This document shows positions 1-9,500 of a stretch of DNA of 64,000 nucleotides, piece by piece. The position numbers and the translations under genes were made by a program. The stretch is from positions 5,270,001 to 5,334,000 of the forward strand of contig JAGUCH010000001.1 of NCBI GenBank assembly GCA_019096065.1. Reading direction: 5' to 3'. The notes below the pieces were generated by a model. The model was not told the DNA's origin and searched no databases. It worked only from the letters and a program-made list of their open reading frames with translations. This DNA comes from Paracyclopina nana (Eukaryota; Arthropoda; Copepoda; Cyclopoida; Cyclopettidae). Within the stretch, counting starts at the first letter, position 1; each line of letters starts with the position of its first letter.

Positions 1-3000
1 GAGATGCGGCTAAACGCAAATGCTCCATCACCAGCAATGTATCTACCTTACGAGTTCTTAGCGTGCTTCGACATTGGGTCACCAAACACTCGCAGGTTCG
101 TATATCCTCCTTACCTTCTACCAGCATGATCAAAATAACTTTTTACTAGGACTTTGAGTCGAATCCAAGGCTGAAGAATTTGACCATCGAGTTTTTAGAG
201 GACATAATTTGCACTCCGACCCTATTGCCTTCTGAACACCGAGCGTCGTCGCAGCTTCTGAGGATGCTGACGAAGGATGAACCATCCAGAATCAAGATTA
301 ACTTGGACGAGCTACTCACTCCCATTCAAGTAAGATTTATGGCTGGCTTTAGCCGACTTTCATTGCGGTGGGTTTTCACTCCGTGGGGATATTTTAGTAC
401 CAATCGCATCTTTGGAATTTTCCACAGCCTTGACAATGCGCTGGGGAAATCTTCCATCCACGATCCAAATATTAGCGTCGTGTCTTTGGCACATTCTTGA
501 GGCAGCTTCTAGCTTTAATTTAATGCCTCCAGTGACGTCTATATTCTCGTCATGATGCAGTCCTGGCAAAAGGTCACCTGGGTGCCACTTGGGAATTAAC
601 TCGGTTCCGGACTCCCATGGAGGAAGCGTCATTAAACCTGCAGCACCGGTCATAGCAAAGATCATGTGGACTCTCTGAAAAGGGGCCTAAATTAAGCTTA
701 GCGTAAATAATTGTTTTCAAGCGAGTTGAGTTGCCTTTTGTGGATCAGCCTCTAATACCAGCCTAGTAGCGATGTCGTCTCCGCTTAAGATGCCAAACAT
801 CTTCTCCCCTTCGACTTTGACCACGTCTCCATGGAGGATGGGTAGGCATCCAGTCTCCACGGTTTGAAAGACATGCTCCAGACTTCCCTTGAAGTTGCTG
901 CCTGTGTTCGTCGCCCAATTGTGAGGGTGCAACGATACGCAATGTAGACCTGCGTTTTCCAGACTATGTTGTACTATCGTACTAAGAGTTTGCATGTCTT
1001 GCTGAACCGCCTCGACAGCCTCTTCTTGGCCCTTTAGTCCGATTGAGTGTGGTTGTGGCTCATTACTCTCATGCACCTTGCCTAGATGGAGCTTCCATTC
1101 CTTTGCCTTTAAGTGACCAAAACTACCGGCTCCGTGAACTACTATAACTTGGCATCGTTTCAACTCGACCAACTCTTTGACAGCTTTACTGATTGCGTCA
1201 ATCCTTGGCAAATCAGCTTGACACATTTGTGATTTGAGTGTTATTAGGCCCCCTCCATATTTGATGACGACCAGATCGGACATCTTTTAACCTGGGGGAG
1301 AATGTAGTGGAACTTGTTTGAGCTACGACTGTGCACTAGCAGGCTTCAGCGCATCTACTCTTCCTGCTTTGTTCTCTTTTGGCTAGGGCAGACCTTCTTC
1401 GCAGTAGTTGCGCTACTGTGCTCAATTCGGAGCCAGTCTTTTACTGCTTTCCCCCTGCTAGCAACAAGGAAGGTGAATTCAGCTGATTTTAGACATAAGT
1501 ACACATAAAGTCACCATGCCTGGAGGTTTCTTTGACCGGGCCTTGAAGGGGAGCAGCAATGACAGCAATCCTGGTGCTGCCCCGGACCCATCACACAAGT
1601 CCTGGCTGTCCGTTCTGTCAAACCAACCTCGGAGGCCATCTGTGGGCTTTTCTAACAATCTGTCCGGAGAAGCAGCTCCCATGGATGAGGACTCGAACGG
1701 TAGCGATGATACTAGTGGATACAAGTCCGGAATCGTCATACCCAAGACCTTCTTTAGCTATGAAACGTCAGACACTCCTTCTCCAGGAGAGGATTCGGTA
1801 TTTGGCATGGGTAACATGGCCATCAAAGCTGCCGTGGACAATAACAGCCCCGGGGCCTACTTGAAGGTCACGGAGCAAGGAGTCGTCCAGTTGGACCATG
1901 TTGCGTCCTCGGAGATCGCTCAGTTTGAAGCAAGAAGCTCGCAGATCGTTCGGCCGAATGGCTTATCCGACATTGTGACGACCGCCATATCAATTGGTGA
2001 CTTCCCTGTAGCGACCAAGGAGAGCCTGGCTCAACTGGAAGAAATGAAGCAGCGGTTACAGGCCAACAAAGAAGACGAATCGCTATTTTCCATGGAGGTG
2101 GAAAAGGACGAAGAGCAAATAGGGAGATCGATAGTGAGGTCCCAGTCCAAGAATGATGATTTGGCTGATAAAGCTGAAAAGCCTCCGAGCAAATTGCTAT
2201 CCTATGTGATGAAAAAGAGCTTTGCACAGAACTGGTTCTTCAAAAATAATGGTGATGCAGGGGAAGACGAGAAAAGCACAATGGATGTCGATTTAGAAAA
2301 TCGTGACGATGGTGCTGCATATAGGCCTAGGGCCTTCTCTGAAAAGCTGCTACAGGCTGAAGCTAGTAAGAAGAAGCGGCAAATGCGCGAAACGAATTTC
2401 ATGGCGCCACAAAACCTTTGAGGTTATCATCATGATCCTTAGTAAAATAGAGTGACACCCAATATCATGGAACTCGATCGAACCTATACATTTATATTTT
2501 GTTAAACCGGAAGATATTTAGTACTGCTGTCGTATAGCAATTGCAACTAGGTTTTTTCTACGAAAAATGGGGTGTGACAGGCATTGAGGCTGTGACGGGA
2601 AACACGAAATCTTTTTTTCCATAAAAAACCTACTGCTTCCATTCATGCTGTACTCCCTATCAGTAATAAAGGAATCAGTTCGCCTTATGCATGCGACCAT
2701 TCTCCTTCGCAGGTTCCAAGCAAGGAAAATATTTCCACCTTGTCTGCACTTGAGGTTGCGGAGCAGATGACCTTCTTGGACCAAAAGATCATGTTCACCA
2801 TTATGAGCAGCGAGTTCCTTGAGCAGGCGTGGCTCAAATCCGAAAAGGCCGAGAAAGCTCCGCATATCGTGATTATGACGAAGAGGTTTAATGATGTAAG
2901 TAATCTTGCCTTTTGGCAGCTAACTTCTTAAGACCTCATGTCACGCAATCCCTGCAATGTTGCATACACGCGCAGCTATCATAAAATCCCTCTTTTGACA

Positions 3001-3766
3001 GATGTCCAGACTGGTGGTATCTGAAATTTTGACGCAGCCCTGCGTCACTTCACGCGTGCAGGCTATCGAAAAGTGGACAGCGGTTGCAGATATTTGCAGA
3101 TGCTTGCACAACTTCAACGGTGTCCTCCAAATTTGCGCCGCTTTTACCAACAGCGCTGTGTTCAGGCTGAAGAGCACGTGGAACAGGGTTTCGAAATCGG
3201 TAACAGTACTTATAGTCAAACTTAATTCACTCTACCCTCTACTTCCTTCCTCCTTGACCATGTAGACAAGGCAAACGGTGGAAAAGCTGCAAAGCCTGGT
3301 GTCATCCGATGGGAGATTCCGAAATCTGAGAGATTCCTTGCATCGCACTGATCCTCCGTGCATTCCGTATCTGGGGATGTACTTATCAGACTTAACTTTT
3401 ATAGAAGAAGGTACTCCCAATTTCACCGACAATGGACTGCTTAACTTCGCTAAAATGAGAATGGTAATACTGCGCCTTTTTCGATAACCCCAATGTGTAA
3501 TGCCAATTTTTGCATGTCTTCTTCGCCCTCAGATAGCGCATGTAATCCGGGAGATTCGACAGTTCCAGCAGACTCCGTACAAAATTGAGCCCATACCAAA
3601 GGTGGTCAATTACTTGTTGGATCCGAGCCGGCTTCTCGATGACGAGGATCTGTACCAAAAGTCGCTCATTCTGGAGCCGAGAACATCTCGGCTATCCTCG
3701 TCGTATGGTCATGGCATGGTAGTCGCAGTTGCCGCGAGCAACGCAAATCAGAAAAATGTCATGTAA
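1..3766 (+). CDS. RasGRF: Ras guanine-nucleotide exchange factor, RasGRF type (3' part; REM and Cdc25 catalytic domains)
   Basis: This is the 3' end of a gene whose product loads GTP onto Ras at membranes. The coding exons in the window are 1-95, 150-329, 2713-2895, 3002-3199, 3266-3463 and 3533-3766. Every join is phase 0 with GT and AG borders. Exon 1 gives [16 protein letters not shown], the end of the REM (RasGEF-N) domain, and exon 2 continues it ([10 protein letters not shown]). Exons 3-6 give the Cdc25 domain in order: [72 protein letters not shown] and [16 protein letters not shown]. The order and wording closely follow vertebrate RASGRF1/2 as I remember them. The tail after the catalytic domain is short and ends in SNANQKNVM. 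The N-terminal PH, IQ and DH region would lie left of the window. The long intron 330-2712 contains two other genes. Confidence 0.93.
360..1283 (-). CDS. IPK: Isopentenyl phosphate kinase (amino acid kinase fold)
   Basis: Predicted to phosphorylate isopentenyl phosphate to isopentenyl diphosphate, a side entry to isoprenoid synthesis. There are two coding exons, 735-1283 and 360-674, giving 287 residues, a usual length for the family. Visible motifs are KYGGGLIT (residues 8-15, the phosphate loop), HGAGSFGH (50-57, ending in the His that is catalytic in archaeal IPKs), [12 protein letters not shown] (about 164-175) and [14 protein letters not shown] (228-241, the Lys-bearing loop). The ATG at 1283 is the first start and puts the kinase motif at the extreme N-terminus, as expected. 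No GT donor fits the join. The reading that restores the family pattern [17 protein letters not shown] uses AAAAG|GCAACT, a GC-AG intron of 60 nt (675-734). The gene lies inside a RasGRF intron on the opposite strand and its stop is only 31 nt from RasGRF exon 150-329. Confidence 0.88.
1284..1515. promoter_or_regulatory. Probable bidirectional promoter between IPK and the 301-residue ORF
   Basis: These 232 bases separate two start codons pointing away from each other: the IPK ATG at 1283 on the minus strand and the ATG at 1516 on the plus strand. No TATA box stands out. That both genes start here follows from their layout. That one shared promoter drives both is inference. Confidence 0.5.
1516..2421 (+). 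CDS. Unrecognised acidic 301-residue protein, single exon
   Basis: An uninterrupted frame of 301 codons starts with ATG in a fair context (TCACCATGC). I do not recognise the family. The N-terminus reads [12 protein letters not shown]. Residues 14-75 are rich in S, N, D and P and look disordered. The stretch [16 protein letters not shown] (about 69-84) is more hydrophobic. Residues 160-215 are charged and may form a helix ([17 protein letters not shown]). The C-terminal part has the basic run KKKRQMRE, a possible nuclear signal. There is no signal peptide or membrane segment. Codon use looks like its neighbours, and the length argues against chance in a 40-45 percent GC region. It sits in the RasGRF intron on the same strand, head to head with IPK. 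It has its own stop, so it is not a RasGRF exon. Confidence 0.72.
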   Translation: MPGGFFDRALKGSSNDSNPGAAPDPSHKSWLSVLSNQPRRPSVGFSNNLSGEAAPMDEDSNGSDDTSGYKSGIVIPKTFFSYETSDTPSPGEDSVFGMGNMAIKAAVDNNSPGAYLKVTEQGVVQLDHVASSEIAQFEARSSQIVRPNGLSDIVTTAISIGDFPVATKESLAQLEEMKQRLQANKEDESLFSMEVEKDEEQIGRSIVRSQSKNDDLADKAEKPPSKLLSYVMKKSFAQNWFFKNNGDAGEDEKSTMDVDLENRDDGAAYRPRAFSEKLLQAEASKKKRQMRETNFMAPQNL

Positions 3767-4590
3767 CTGAAATGTTTCATGAGAGACAATTTTATTTTCT
3801 GCTGCTGTCATAACAAGTCTGTGATGTTGTGTGAGGTTGACCTTGCAGTCGCAGATGATGTGATGTTCTGATTGAGCATTAATATTTATTACCTAATCAA
3901 AATACTTTCCATGCGAGGGGAAATAATCGCTTAGCTGTGGTACTTTTAGAGCTATAATAGTGCATATTATTTTGTGGACAAAAATTCCGACTGTTTATCA
4001 GCTGTTATGCTAGTATCCCAATGAATTTTGGTGATACCTTGATTGTACCCAACTTATGATGAAAAAATGTTTGTTCAACTTGGCATGCTCATTAGCGAGC
4101 TATATGATAGTTGTATATCAAGATGTCCTCATACATTTTGCACAATTTCTTCCGATATCAGGAAAAAAATAAGAGGTTGTTCTCTCGTGCATACTTAACT
4201 ACTGCATTTGATTAATGTGTAACTGTCCTGTTTTTAATCTTCTCTTTGTGTATTCCAATCTCCTCCAGATCTTGATTTCCGTTCTTTTTCCACTTGCTAC
4301 TACTACAATCTTGGCAGCTACCCTAATTTGCTATCTCTATATAATTGACGTTACTATTTCATGCATAAAGCTCTTATTGAATAAATGATTTTTTTCTTAT
4401 TCGCTCTTGGCTGAAACAACTTGAGCTACCTCCATGCGGATTCCTTGTTGTAGTGGACCAAAGATGATATAAGAGTAGTAGTTTTCAGCACTTAATCCAT
4501 CATAACGTATATAGCAGAGCATATTTGTGACTTTTTGGAGATTATTGAGCGTATCAAGTTATTATTCGTAGGCTATTTTCAAGAGCAGAG
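3767..4590 (+). other. RasGRF 3' untranslated region and spacer
   Basis: The 824 bases between the RasGRF stop and the stop of the minus-strand HMG-box gene are AT-rich and without a supported frame. The two genes converge here. I see only a candidate plus-strand poly(A) signal, listed separately. Confidence 0.5.
4380..4385 (+). terminator. Candidate poly(A) signal AATAAA of RasGRF
   Basis: AATAAA occurs about 610 nt after the RasGRF stop and is followed by a T-rich run. It is the clearest plus-strand signal before the convergent HMG-box gene. No transcript evidence is available. Confidence 0.45.
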
Positions 4591-5739
4591 CTAGGAATCT
4601 AGAAAAACATTTTGCCTGTCGCGGTTGTCAAGGTCGAAAAAGAGGTCGCCTTCAGCCAAGGCTCTATAGTTGACCGGCATGGCATTAGTTGTTGCAAATG
4701 TTTTTCTTTCATCTTCTGACAAGGCTTCCCACTCGCCTCTGAGCTTTTCTTGATCTTTGTTTGGAAATTGGTTCTTTGACGAGCTTACGTAGCTGCCGAA
4801 ATTACTCGATTGCCTGGTGCTATCGAAAAATGGTGGATTTTGCACAACGCTATCACTGAGTCTTGCTGGCAGCTTGATTTCTCGCCTTGACCGAGTTCGA
4901 GCAGGTTTGTTGGAAACCAGGGCTTTGGATTCATATTCAGCTTTTATCGCTGGGTCAGTCTCTTTCCATAGCTGCCTGACTTCTTGAGCCGTTCCTCCGT
5001 GGTCTTTGCAAAATAGCTCAAAAGCAGCATGGTCAGCCGTGCTTGCTTTCAGCCTCGCCTTCTGTCTCTTACGCTTCTTGTTGGCCTTCTCTGCGACTTT
5101 GAACGCGTCCGTCTTGGAATAGTCGAGCATTTGAGATCTGTACCGCTCGGAGTCTTCCTTGGCCTTAGCCATAAATGGAGCTCGCTCTTCCTCGCTTTTG
5201 TTGGCCCATTGCGCGGCTACGCTGGACATTATTCTTTTCATCGGCCATCTGCCAAATGAGACTCTGCATAGTTAAATGGGAAGGATTCTCATCAAATGCG
5301 TAGCAGGATCTTACGTTGGATGTTGCCGTTGAAGCAAGCAACGTATACTTTTGGCGAAATAGAAGTAGCCGGAGGCTGGTTTCCGAGGTCGTTTCACCTC
5401 GTTATTACCCTGGATCTGCCTCATTTCTTCTGCTGTCACGTAAGGATCCTCATAGACAAAATTGTCATCGGGCTCTGGGTACGAGTCAAACTGCTCTTCT
5501 TCCTGCAGAGAGAAAAATGAAAAAAGGCCTGCTCCTTTGATTTAGCTCTCACCTCATTCGCCTCGACCACTTTAATGAGGGCCTCTTCTTCATCGCTGAC
5601 TTTTATGCTTTCACTTCGCCTAACAACCTGCTTAACGACCCCGTCCTTGAGAAGGAAAAAGGGCTGGTTTAATAAGTGAAATGAGGCGTCAAGGTGCAAA
5701 GCTTACTTGAAGGGTGATTTCGGTAGTAATTTTTGACAT
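4591..5739 (-). CDS. HMG-box protein
   Basis: Probably a nuclear DNA-binding or chromatin protein. There are four coding exons: 5707-5739, 5553-5663, 5315-5502 and 4591-5263. All have GT-AG borders and the phases add up to 334 residues. The start MSKITTEITLQ is the first ATG upstream of the spliced frame. Residues about 84-159 form an HMG box: KRPRKPASGYFYFAK, then SVAAQWANKSEEERAPFMAK and AKEDSERYRSQMLDY, with the expected basic-proline start, the W, and the EER helix. A basic stretch, KKRKRQKARLK, follows. Residues about 185-225 (FELFCKDHGG to AEYESKAL) look like a worn second box, and WEALSEDERKTF further on is a third fragment of the same pattern. The N-terminal third is acidic (DEEEALIKVVEANE). 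I cannot assign a named orthologue. Confidence 0.82.
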
Positions 5740-6548
5740 ATTCCTGGCCGCAAATAATTCCGCCAATCTTTGTTTACTACACAGAGCGGAACTTCGGTTG
5801 CGTCACTCGACTCGCGCAACCTCACGGCGCATTAATGGTTACAATTGAAATTGGTCGCATGAATTCAAATCTGTTGTCATTGTATTTCAAAACGTCACTG
5901 AATTTTCATAGTTTGTTTGGCATGCAAATTATTCATCATGTTGTTGTTGTTTTTGACATTTATTGTTATTTTTATTCCTGCTCTTCTATCTGTCTCGCTA
6001 AATTATGCTGATCCTGTGAATCCTACTTGGCATCCTATCGCATGTACAGAAAACGCGTGACCATATATCATCACTCTGATCAAAGTCTTCGATGACCAAC
6101 ATCATTTTAAGATCACCAGTAAGTAAATGTGTTAGTGTGCTATGAGTGTGCAGCAATGTAACGACACAAAATGCTCTGTTCAACAATAGTAAAAGCGCGC
6201 GTGCAAGCATTTCAACAAATGTTACAATTTTTTTTTCTTGATCGAGCCAGTCATAATAATTGTGAGACAGACGGATCTTGATGATGTTTGTCTTAGCCAA
6301 AGCACCAAACTCCGCTTTGTCCCTAATCTTGCTTTCCATCTTCTTTATGTTGCTGTGTTTTGAGCACTAATCACCGCGTGTCTTCTTCCAATGTCTTCTA
6401 ACTTATTGCGAGAGTTTACACGTTATCAACGGCGTTGACTACTTCGCATTCATGCATAATTTTGTCCGATCACGATCTAGTCGTCCTAACTTTATGTATG
6501 GCAAAGTTCATGCTTTTTTACAATTGTCTTTCCGTCACTGATCACCTA
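5740..6548. other. Spacer between HMG-box gene and Cys-loop receptor gene
   Basis: About 0.8 kb with no supported coding frame. On the minus strand AATAAA occurs twice near 5958-5975 (seen as TTTATT on the plus strand), about 580 nt past the receptor stop, so the left part is plausibly its 3' UTR. The 5' flank of the HMG-box gene must also lie here. Confidence 0.45.
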
Positions 6549-9500
6549 CTACAAGATGAAAGCTAGCCAGTAGATGATGTTGAATATGAAGAAAAGGATT
6601 GGAAAGGAGATGAGGAAGAACTTGTCGATCCGCCAGTATTCCTCGGCCAGCTGCTGCAGTGACACCGCATTCGTGGCCGCCCTCTCTTGCACCTCGTACT
6701 TGAAGTTATCCTTGCACACGATTTTGATGTTCATCCGGTGCTGGCCCGATACGTACCTCTGCTTCTTGAACAGGATCGCGGCATATCTGCAAGAAAAAGA
6801 AATCATGCCATGAGTGTATCTCGCCCTTCAAATCACTGGCTTTCCTCGAAAAATGCACTTCCGAGACAGCCGAGCAATGATTTTGGATTTTTGGCGAGAT
6901 ATGAGTCACGACGGTAAATCCGAGCAAGCGCCGCTGGCTCAAATCTTCACTGCTATCAGTCTACAGCCTAGTGGTTCTCTCTCTTTCTTCTGCCATGATC
7001 TTTTTTGCGTTCATTTGTCTGTGTCGGGCTTAAAGCTGAAACCGTCAAAGCCATTTGCTTTGCAGACATCACGAAATCCTGAGCTAGTGCTTTTAAAGCA
7101 GCCGTCACTGAGGATTGCAAATTGGAAGCACTGGCTGCTGACGGCGACATCGTCAAAAAAAGAAGAGCCTCACTGATGCAAATGCAAATCCAGTTCGAAG
7201 GGGAAAAACTCGCTCACGTTGATCTTGCTGCCACGTGAAGAGAGAAAAAGTCTTAGGAGAAGCAGTTTCCACTGCTGCAGCAGAAGCAAAAGCTAATTTT
7301 CCCTGCTACACAAACTTGATGAAAGCCTTTTCGTCCTCCACCTCCTTTGGAGGTTAATTTTCTGCTTTTTTGGAACGTGACTGTAACCTTCCAATTAGGG
7401 AGCTTGATGAAATATGGCGGCAGCCTTTTCCAGGTTTTAGCCCAAAGGTGCTTCACAAATTGTCCAGCGCGCGTGTGCTTTTCCCATCAATTAGACCTTG
7501 CACGATATTGGGTATAGCCTCCGAAAGCCCTCGAGTTGTCGTTAAGATAGCAGTTGGCCAACTCCCCTTTTTTCATCAAGGCCCCCTGCGCCTCACTTAA
7601 CTAGGGACATGATTTCCCGACGACGAAAAGATGCACGTGAAAGTTCGAGTTTATCCTTCGATTGCTACTAGCAGGCCTCATCATCATCATCAACATGAAG
7701 GACGACGACCTCATTTTTCTCTAGAGGAGCAGCCTCTCGTGCTGCTCGCTTAATTGAATTGCCGCCAACGAAGACCACGACGGCCTAGGCTTAAAAGGCA
7801 ATGTCTCATTTTTAGTGCCCAGGAAAGCTTAGGATGATTCCTCCAAGAAGAAGGCCCACCACCTTCTATTCAAGTTTGGCATTGGTTTTATGCCTTTTTA
7901 TGCTAAAAAAGCCTTGGCAATCGAGGGGAACTTTGCCTCCTGTTATGAAACGTTGCTAAAATGCTCATTTTGCTTATCAACTGCCTGGTAGGCAATACAG
8001 CATGCTTCTTTGCTCGTTATCCGCAGAGTTGTTTACTCTCTCATCCTCCAGCATCCAGCAAAGTAGGGAGCAGAGAGCAAGAGAGAGAGAGAGAGAATGC
8101 AGGAGAGCTTCAGTTCCACAAGTATGTATAGTAAAGAGCCCTTTTTCCGGGCTAGGCTCCCATTCTCTTTGAATCCAGCTGCTGACCGGTCGGTCTGGCG
8201 CAGGTCCTTAATTCTGCAATTCAAAGCCGGCCTCGCTCTCCTTTAGTTCCTCCTGTTTGTTTTCCAAGTTTTCTCCCAAAAAGTCGAGCCGCATTTCGCC
8301 CCCCTTTATGGCATGGCTGACAAACGCTCAAGGAATGGGTTATATTTGCTCGAAATGGCATTGTATCCGAAATTTGTTTTCTCACGCACATCCATATCTC
8401 AGCAAAAAGACACTAGCTCGCAGCACATTGCGATGATGCGCTTTCGATGAATATCGTCGATTTTAGACAAATGTGAGCTGCAGCTGGTGCGGTTACCATA
8501 CACATATAGCATAGTGTGTATACCACTAGTGTAAGCGCATGCATCTCTGAAAAGGCTGCTGCTTTGAAATCTTGAGAGACCCTTGCATGTCACGAGAACT
8601 TGTACAACAACCAGCAACGGCTGATGGAGGAGTAAATTACCCAGGGGAAATAGGGTTCAAGTTAGGATGTAAAAAAAGAAAGAAAGTTTGCTCTAACGCC
8701 TAACTGGCTAGCTGGCTCGAACATGGCCGTATATACCTACTTCTGCGTGTTCCTGATCAATTTTGCTCCACATACTGCAAGCCATTTTCGCCGCCACTGC
8801 CATTGCCGATCGGCTAGCTGCTGCCTGCAACCACCAAATGATCATCCATCAGAAACGATGGAGTTTTCTAGCCCGCACACACCTCGCCTCCTTGTTGCTT
8901 CGATTGAATAAATGGTATTGATCGAGCAATATGGCAGGAGCAGTAGGGTCATGAGCTGCTTTCTCAATTGCACGTAGAAAATAGCTATGTCATATATTAT
9001 GGCAAAGCCTAGTTGATGGTGGTAGCATGATCCACAATGCCGGCGAGCATAAGTGCCTCAACGATATACCTTAGGCAGAATCGTCATGGATGTCGCATTA
9101 ATAAAGGCCCGACAACGACGACGAAATGAAGTCGTCAAGCTAAGCTGCTGCTTTAATGCCCTGTTCATGTATTAAGAATGCCTCAAGGTATGGAAAAAAT
9201 TGTCATAAGGAAAAGTGAATCTGTTGCTGACTGCCGCTCTACAAGTTCAGCTTGGGGCCGAGCAGCGTTTTCAATGGCAGTTTTTGCTATTTTGTCTCAT
9301 GGTTTTCAGCATATTTCAACACAAACTATCTTTCATCATGTTTCTTTCATAAAAGATGAAATATAACTTTTGATTTTGCTCAAAAGGACTAAAATGTGGA
9401 GCACTTAATAGCCAAAATTATATTTGTTTACTTTCAAGTTGGCATAAAGTCGATCTGATTTTTTTTGTATCAGCTGGAGCTTGTCATACGACAATTTTTC

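Larger units (their letters stand above)
330..2712 (+). other. Long RasGRF intron containing a divergent gene pair
   Basis: The intron runs from donor CAA|GTAAGA at 330 to acceptor TTCGCAG at 2712. It separates the codon for the last Q of LLTPIQ from VPSKEN. The other RasGRF introns here are 54-106 nt, so this one is about 20 times larger. The extra length is explained by a complete two-exon gene on the minus strand (360-1283) and a single-exon gene on the plus strand (1516-2421). Confidence 0.85.

Noticed and set aside
2896-2932. The start of a RasGRF intron reads VSNLA after FND, mimicking the family sequence FNDISNLIA
   Set aside because: The next exon supplies MSRLVVSEI, which already fills that position, and the intron begins with a consensus GTAAGT. 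Read-through hits a stop within a few codons. Treated as coincidence or an alternative end, not a coding extension.
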